Part shown: one piece after another, positions 7,825-8,234 of the stretch
Numbering within the stretch: position 1 is the first letter of the stretch
Layout: each line of letters starts with the position of its first letter
Assembly: GCA_014379885.1 (NCBI GenBank)
Contig: JACMKW010000452.1
Location: 1-8,234 of the forward strand
DNA: 8,234 nucleotides
Source of the DNA: Rhizobacter sp.
GTDB lineage: Bacteria; Pseudomonadota; Gammaproteobacteria; Burkholderiales; Burkholderiaceae
Reading direction: 5' to 3'
Notes under the pieces: generated by a model
Databases searched by the model: none
Seen by the model: the letters and a program-made list of their open reading frames with translations, nothing else
Told to the model about the DNA's origin: nothing
Translations under genes and position numbers: made by a program

Positions 7825-8234
7825 TCAACGCCCGCCCACGGCGAGCTTCACGCCCAAGCCCACGAACACCGCGCCGGCCGCGCGCTGCAACCACAGGCCC
7901 CATCGGCTGGCCGCCGCGCTGCCAGCCAATCGCTCACGCGCCAAGCCACCCAGCCACGCCGTGGCCAGAGCAATCACGGTGCCGCTCACAGTGAACAGCA
8001 ACCCCAGCAGGCCGAACGCCAACGCCCGGTGAGGCCCCTCGGGCGTGATGAACTGCGGCAGGAAAGCCAGAAAGAACAGCGCCACCTTGGGGTTGAGCGC
8101 GTTCGTGAGCACCCCACGCCAGAACACGCGCCGGGGGTCGATGGCGGCCGGCGCCGAAGGCCCGCCACGAGAACGCAGCAGCCCGAAGCCCATCCAGACC
8201 AAGTAGGCCGCTCCCAGCCACTTCACCAGCGTGA
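7825..8234 (-). CDS. LysE/RhtB-family amino-acid exporter (5' end missing)
   Basis: This is an inner-membrane protein of the LysE/RhtB superfamily, which exports amino acids or related small metabolites. About 135 C-terminal residues are visible of the usual 200-210, and the frame stays open to the edge of the window. A GTG at 8224-8226 is not the start, because the preceding codons continue the family pattern (TLVKWLGAAYLVWMGFGLL). The diagnostic motif GVLTNALNPKVALFFLAF, with the conserved Asn-Pro-Lys, lies in the middle. Hydrophobic segments include the VKWLGAAYLVWMG helix, the ALNPKVALFF region, a long stretch around LAFGLLGLLFTVSGTVIALA and a final AAGAVFVGLGVKLAV helix. The substrate cannot be told. 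It converges on the hypothetical gene with a 10-bp gap. Confidence 0.92.
   Translation of the reverse strand, partial: TLVKWLGAAYLVWMGFGLLRSRGGPSAPAAIDPRRVFWRGVLTNALNPKVALFFLAFLPQFITPEGPHRALAFGLLGLLFTVSGTVIALATAWLGGLARERLAGSAAASRWGLWLQRAAGAVFVGLGVKLAVGGR

Noticed and set aside
7814..7825. ACCC-GTTC-GGGT mini-hairpin between the orphan gene and the exporter gene, also resembling the start of the REP arm
   Set aside because: The stem is only four base pairs with no T-run, and the match to the repeat arm (CCGTTCGGG) is nine bases, which could be chance.

Overview
The window is a GC-rich stretch of ordinary chromosome, most likely from a betaproteobacterium of the order Burkholderiales. The support is the strong G/C bias at third codon positions, a LexA close to the proteobacterial type with a canonical DNA-binding helix, an adjacent ohrR-ohr pair, a Cdd1-type gene directly behind lexA, and an intergenic hairpin repeat of a kind I recall as common in such genomes. 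The genus cannot be fixed from this sequence. There is no phage, insertion sequence, CRISPR array, rRNA or tRNA, and I found no undescribed multi-gene system.

Layout, left to right. Positions 1-1680 hold the 3' part of an ABC-F ATPase gene (YheS type) on the plus strand; its 5' end is outside the window. A 99-bp gap follows with a small hairpin and a palindromic operator candidate. Then come ohrR (1780-2268) and ohr (2308-2733), a self-contained organic-hydroperoxide sensing and detoxification unit. The end of ohr overlaps by 20 bp the end of a convergent, minus-strand L-asparaginase gene (2714-3652). That gene is divergent from lexA (3749-4426). The 96-bp gap between their start codons carries two tandem SOS boxes. 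A small helix-hairpin-helix (Cdd1 family) gene (4437-4754) starts 10 bases after the lexA stop and is probably cotranscribed with it.

A nested inverted repeat (4758-4867) fills the gap between the Cdd1 gene and a convergent minus-strand gene for a membrane-anchored penicillin-acylase-family Ntn hydrolase (4882-7296). After a 170-bp gap there is an unrecognised 115-residue protein (7467-7814). It converges at 10 bp spacing on the 3' part of a LysE/RhtB-family exporter gene (7825-8234, minus strand), which runs out of the window.

Two stress circuits stand out. One is peroxide-responsive: OhrR represses ohr and probably itself through the palindrome at 1731-1754. The other is DNA-damage-responsive: LexA represses itself and the Cdd1 gene through the boxes at 3664-3698, and the same boxes lie close enough to the asparaginase start to affect it. 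The remaining genes look like independent housekeeping or accessory functions. Apart from the repeat, intergenic gaps are short and none exceeds 300 bp.
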